Below the pieces are notes generated by a model. It was not told the DNA's origin, searched no databases, and worked only from the letters and a program-made list of their open reading frames with translations. From the NCBI GenBank assembly GCA_021904315.1, contig CM038909.1, forward strand, positions 22,668,212-22,732,211: DNA of 64,000 bases, in the 5' to 3' direction. The translations under genes and the position numbers were made by a program. Position 1 is the stretch's first letter, and the number at the start of each line of letters is the position of its first letter. Below, piece after piece: positions 59,069 to 64,000 of the stretch. The stretch is from Sphagnum magellanicum (Eukaryota; Streptophyta; Sphagnopsida; Sphagnales; Sphagnaceae).

Positions 59069-59470
59069 TAAGTGTCGTAACCCCACTTTGAGGGAAGTGT
59101 GAGGTCGCCACTCACACTCTAGAAAATGGGACTTGGAAGTCCTCCAGGATTTTTGAAAATTCAGAACGCGATTGCAGGGGTCAAAACACCTCGCATTGAA
59201 GTGTTATTTGTACCGTTGGAAAGTTCTTGAAGTGTAAATGTCCAAAATGGCCTCGCATGAGCCATTTGGACATCTGTAGCACAAATTATATTTGAAAGAA
59301 GGGCCAAGAATCAAACTGGCAGTTTGACTCATGACCACTAAAAGTCAGGAATCGACCCAATCCCAGTGTGTGCAAGTGAAGTGTGACACACCGTTGGAAA
59401 GCTCTCAAAGAAAGCTACAAGTTTTCTTTAGACCTCGTCCCAATCAGAGGTCGGAGCGAGAAGTTATGCA
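59069..59470 (+). mobile_element. Diverged LTR-like repeat, relative of 16231-17085
   Basis: Starts GTGTCGTAACCCCACTTTG and follows the first 400 bp of the repeat at 16.2 kb block by block (CACCTCGCATTG, TTTGGACATCTGTAGC, CAGTTTGACTC, GACCTCGTCCCAATC). Many differences are C-to-T or G-to-A, as expected for an old methylated copy. Confidence 0.65.
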
Positions 59471-61720
59471 ACTACATGTTATTAATGAACAAACCCAATC
59501 TCTTAGAAAGTAATGCTCTAATACCAAAAAGAACAGTTCTAAGAAAATTCCCAACTTCACACACATTTGATTGACCATTGTCCATAAACACGTTAACTTG
59601 ATGTTGGTATTCCTCCTTTTGTGCTACTATTGTAAACCATTACAATGCAAACCTTTGGTGTTTGTGAGTTTCCTAATGGGTCTACAACCTCCTTGACTAT
59701 TCAAACCTAATTCAACAAACATGATCATTGCAAAGCACAAGTAAACGTAGATATATTTCGATTAGAACACAAAGGAATCCTCTCAATAGGCCATCATGGT
59801 TTTACTTGGAATCAGCTAAATTCTTTTACCCACAAATTCTCCTAGATATTTTCCCAAAAATTGGATAGAATAAATGGCACCCCTACATGATTAAAGTCCC
59901 TAGATTTACCCACTCAAGACATTGCAACACCCATACCCTAAAGTTCCCAATTACTTGGGTTTCAAAATTTCTGACCACCCTTTGTATAAAATTCCCTTGA
60001 ACATTTGCTGATTCATTTAGATCGGCCAATGTAATCCCTTATTGATCTTCATCACCTCCAACATCTCTATAATTTTATTCATGCTCCTAAGTCTGGAGGT
60101 TTTTAAACTTAATTCCTATACGCAATGAAGATATATTAAGAGTCATAATCTATTTGAAAATTCTAGTTGAGGGCATTCTTCCCATCAAACCAAACACTTG
60201 CTAAATATGTGCACTTTAATGTACCTCCTCTACTAAACAACCAAAGTAAAAAAACCTCCTAAAAACAACACACATAAACTATATACTTAGTTTTAGAAGA
60301 GCTCCTCCTTTTGAACACTTGCATCACCCACCTCTTCATCAATGTTGCCTTCCACTTCTTTTAATCGTGCGTGCCATAGCCCAAAAGCATGAAGAATGAC
60401 CAAACAGACTCCATCAACATTGTCATTCACAATCTCCAAAAAACAAGCCTTCACCACATAACTCTTAAACCAATTTACTTACAACAAACACACACAAAAC
60501 ATGGATATCAACTCATTTGCCACAACTATCTCACCTGCAAGGTTTGATCCTTAAACCCCAAAGATGGATATCAACTCATTTGCCATCAAACCACCCCACT
60601 TGATGTGAAAATATAATAAGATGCATTCTATTTAGCCCATACTTAATTTTAAACATTACACAAACATTAAATTTCAATATTTCATCTTTTATTGGTTTTC
60701 TCCAAATAGAAAAATTAAAAGTTTATTGTTAAAATAATTTCAATGATGTACACAATTAAATATAGTTTTCTTCCAAAAATGTACATTAATTTGATTTTTT
60801 AAAAATTTTGTTAAATTGAATTACATTTCGATGACGATTCATTGGAAAAAAATTCAAACGCATGATTTTTAAATGGAAAGTATTTGACAATTAATTTTCA
60901 ATAATAAATAAATGAATAATCTATCTCCCACATTTTAATCTTTTATTTCATTTTTTAAAATCATAAAATGTGATTATAATCATTGATTTTTTTTTCAATT
61001 TTTTCATGTAGCACCATTGGCTAACATCCCAAGAAAGATTAAACAAATTAAATGTTACCAGGACAAGCAAGGTAGTAGAAATTTTTTGTACTCATGTTTT
61101 TATTTGGTAACTCGCAAGAAGAGGGCTTCTAAATCTAACAAAACTCAAAACCTTTATTTTTTTGGCGATTTTTTTCAAATTTTCAAAAAATCTATGATAA
61201 AATATTCCTTTAAATTTTTTACTTTTCACATTTTGGCGAATTTCACCCCAAAAAATGATTATAATATATCATAATTTTAATTAATTCACATATAATTATT
61301 ATAAATGGATAATATATCGATCACATTTTGATAATCAAGTAAATGTTACAATTCCAAAGATGCCACATATGTTTTAATCATCAAGGTATTGTAAATGGAA
61401 ACTTTAGAAGGCCCTAGTTGTCAAAACAACTATGACCAATTATAAAAGCAATTAGGTTTTCATCCATTCAATATTAGATGAAAATTGTGCACTTTCATTT
61501 TACTTTTCCATCCAAACATGTAATAGTTACAAACTATAGTTCGTCAACAATAGTATGTTGACCGTATATACTTTTCATTTGGTCATATCAACACTATAGT
61601 TGCATATATGACTACACACATTTACAACTAAAATTACACATGGGACTAACTTAACTGTAGGTTATAAAAGTAGCTAATTTCGATAGTAATTTCATCTATA
61701 GTCATAACCATATGATTGAA
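59471..61720. other. AT-rich non-coding DNA
   Basis: No gene seen. Short frames (for example 61017-61274) are not supported. ATGACTA/TAGTCAT words cluster from about 61430 on. Confidence 0.6.
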
Positions 61721-61739
61721 ATGAAGATTTCTTCTAGTG
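61430..61739 (-). mobile_element. Possible CACTA-type terminus with subterminal repeats
   Basis: Read on the minus strand from 61739: CACTAGAAGAAATCTTCATT, which fits the CACTA terminus consensus. The next 300 bp carry several GTCATA/TATGACT and ACTATAG words, like the subterminal repeats of such elements. No partner end was found in this window. Confidence 0.4.
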
Positions 61740-63069
61740 AAATAGGGGTTTTCAATCTTTATCTGATGTGAGTATTTTTTTTTGTGCAAATGATTGTCGT
61801 TGCACTAATTATGAAACTTATGCAAATTATGCACACATTTGAACTTTTGAAAAGTTTGGAAAAAAATAGGTAATTGCTAGATTTGAGGGCATGTGCATTG
61901 CCCAATATGTACACAATGGATAAAATAGAAGAAAATAGTTCAATTTGGTTCGTGGAAGCTATTTTAATCATGTAAATATTTATTTTCAGTAATAAATATT
62001 GAATATTGGGGCTTGGTATTTGCCACTAATTGTGATTCTATAGAAATTTCTTATTGATAAATGATATTTGTAACTATATAATTTAAGATTTTCGTTAGTG
62101 CACACTACCAATGTTATTAAAAAAATGTCATGAAGGCAAGTTAAACTTGTTTAAGAAGTTGTGGCATCATGAAATAATCAACTTTTTAATACCTGAAATG
62201 AAAATTTGTTTTACTCCATTTATTCTTTGATTTTCAAACATATCACATAAACTTGGAAAAAATATTTCCATCATTAAATCCTTTAATCAATTGATAATTG
62301 TAATCAAACATAAATTGTGAAATGGGATGTATAAATTAAAATTTCCTTGAATATCAATTTCACAATAATCTCCAAATATTTCCAATACCCAATTGATACA
62401 AAACAAAAGATTTCATTTTTTAATTATAGCATATTGAGTTTCACCTTATGACCTAAGACTAGACCCATAATATACAATCATTCAAATGATCAACTAATTT
62501 TTTTTTCAAAAACATTAAATCCCCAAGAAAATATTGATTGAATATGTGAGTTAAATTTCTAAAAATCTTAGTATATTGTAATGCTACAATGACCATAATG
62601 ACCACCCACTTTCCAAATTTTCTATTATCCATGAAAACAAGTTTTGAACATTGTAACTTCAAATAAATGACTTGAAAAAAATGGGATTATTTGATTTCGT
62701 TTCATCTATTGATTATTTGTCTAAAGTTCTCAAGTATTTCTAAAACCAATATGGAGGTGTTGTACACAATTAAGAATGACAGTCAATTGTTATAATAAAC
62801 AACTTCTTCAAAATTAAACGTTTCTCACCTTCAAGTTCTTTCCTTCAATTTAGGGTTTGATGTTTTCTAAACATCCTAACATGTCAACATGGTTGTTTAG
62901 TCTTGCTCCAAGTTTTAAGTCTAGGTACCAAGAAAAACAATGTATCAAAAACATAAATATTGGTGATTGGTTCATCCAATGATCCTATATAATACCTACA
63001 TTGCTAGGCTATCTATCTATGAAGCAAGGTAGTTTGTTTGTTTTGTTTTGTTTTATAGTTATGAGACCC
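61740..63069. other. AT-rich non-coding DNA
   Basis: Nothing recognised. Confidence 0.6.
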
Positions 63070-63330
63070 ACCAAACTGAGATGCTTCAAATCAAGTTTTT
63101 GGTGTCTTTGGAAAGCTCTTGACGAGGAGGCATGCTTGGGCTTGGTTCCATGACGTTTGGACTTGCAATGCAAAAGTTCTTGAATATTGAATGATTTTTC
63201 ACCAAAAATTAAATTAAAACATAGCTGAAAATTTCGGAGCAATTGGAATGTGCTTTTGGTGTTATTGGAAAAATCTTGATGAGCAAGATTTAATGGAATT
63301 TATTTGGTAAGATTTGGATTCAGAATGTCG
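63070..63330 (+). repeat. Fragment related to the LTR-like family
   Basis: TTTGGAAAGCTCTTGACGAGG and a second TTGGAAAAATCTTGATGAGC about 150 bp later resemble the TTGGAAAG.TCTCGACGAGG block of the repeats at 16.2 and 59.1 kb. Only this block is clearly shared. Confidence 0.45.
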
Positions 63331-64000
63331 GAGATATTGATTTTAAAGTAATTTATGCTGCTGAAAATTCAAATAAATTCCAAAAAATCAGGTTTTGGAA
63401 GGAAAAATCAGTTGACGACGTGGTAACACTTGGGCCAACTGCACAGACCATATTAGTCATATGTAAAATCTAAAATGGTCAAATGATGCATTCACAACCA
63501 TTTTCCTAAATGACCATTAATTTGGCAACCAACTTGATTTATTTGTTTGATGTTACACACACAAATTTTGTATTCAATTATTTTGCATATTATTGTTTTG
63601 GAAACGAACCGCGTGGCAAAATGTATATAAGGCATCCTACAAAACCTGCTCAAACATAGGCATTTATTCATAACTATTTTGTGTTTGTATATTTATACAT
63701 GATCCGTTTTTCAACTCATTGTGAAGAGTCATCAAATCCCTTCAACAGATGGTTGTGACCATAACTAAGATAGATGGATACAACCATCCAAAACCCAATT
63801 GCAAAGAAACACATTGCAAAAAGTACCACTATTAACAAATGGATTGCAAAACTTGTATCTATTGTAACAAGTTTAGTGCTAATAGAACCCTAAACCTAAG
63901 GATAATTAATATTGTTAAAACCTTTGGACTCATTGTAACAAGTTCATTTACCAAAAGAAAAACCCTTATGACTTAAAACATGGTACAAAATTTAATCGTA
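63331..64000. other. AT-rich non-coding DNA to window end
   Basis: Nothing recognised. Confidence 0.6.

Noticed and set aside
3391-61739. One huge CACTA element spanning from CACTACTACAAAAAC (3391) to the CACTA-like end at 61739
   Set aside because: The two termini differ after the first five bases and subterminal regions do not match as a pair; they look like separate old elements.

Overview
This is eukaryotic nuclear DNA, almost certainly from a land plant with a large, repeat-rich genome. The evidence is GT-AG introns of up to 3.7 kb, plant-type AATAAA signals, gene pieces recognisable as plant families (VOZ transcription factor, plant myotubularin, plant A1 aspartic protease, Pro/Ser-rich wall-type protein), and AT-rich flanks full of decayed repeats. 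I cannot name the species. There is no bacterial, organellar, rRNA or intact tRNA signature.

Layout. 1-7 kb: AT-rich repeat DNA with a tRNA-related SINE-like remnant and a decayed ORF pair. 7.1-9.8 kb: one complete single-exon gene for a secreted His/Asp-rich, Ser-Pro-repeat protein. 9.9-48.4 kb: a gene-rich island. 48.4-64 kb: AT-rich repeats (two tandem arrays, a 0.7-kb TIR element, decayed LTR-like pieces and a widely spaced direct repeat).

The island is the main interest. Two nearly identical inverted arms of about 680 bp, at 10472-11150 and 42540-43218, enclose about 32.7 kb. Next to the right arm lies a three-exon gene (32194-42339) whose splice phases and reading frame are intact. It encodes a 1203-residue CACTA/Tnp2-like transposase with a C-terminal BAH/Tudor-like region. 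The rest of the interval holds multi-exon gene pieces: a fast-evolving repeat-containing minus-strand gene (11.4-16.0 kb), a disrupted VOZ-like gene piece (17.4-20.7 kb), two spliceable exons of an A1 aspartic protease (21.1-21.6 kb) and a coiled-coil gene (27.8-30.7 kb). Just outside the right arm is a truncated myotubularin gene whose exons keep their phase but stop before the catalytic core. A 27-bp inverted pair (9925-9951 / 48392-48418) brackets the whole island.

My reading, an inference, is that a giant TIR transposon or nested pair of such elements has collected host gene segments with their introns, and may still encode its own transposase. The arms do not start with CACTA and I found no convincing target-site duplication, so superfamily and exact ends remain open. 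Transposase intron 1 also hosts two relics of a Penelope-like reverse transcriptase with a mutated active site.
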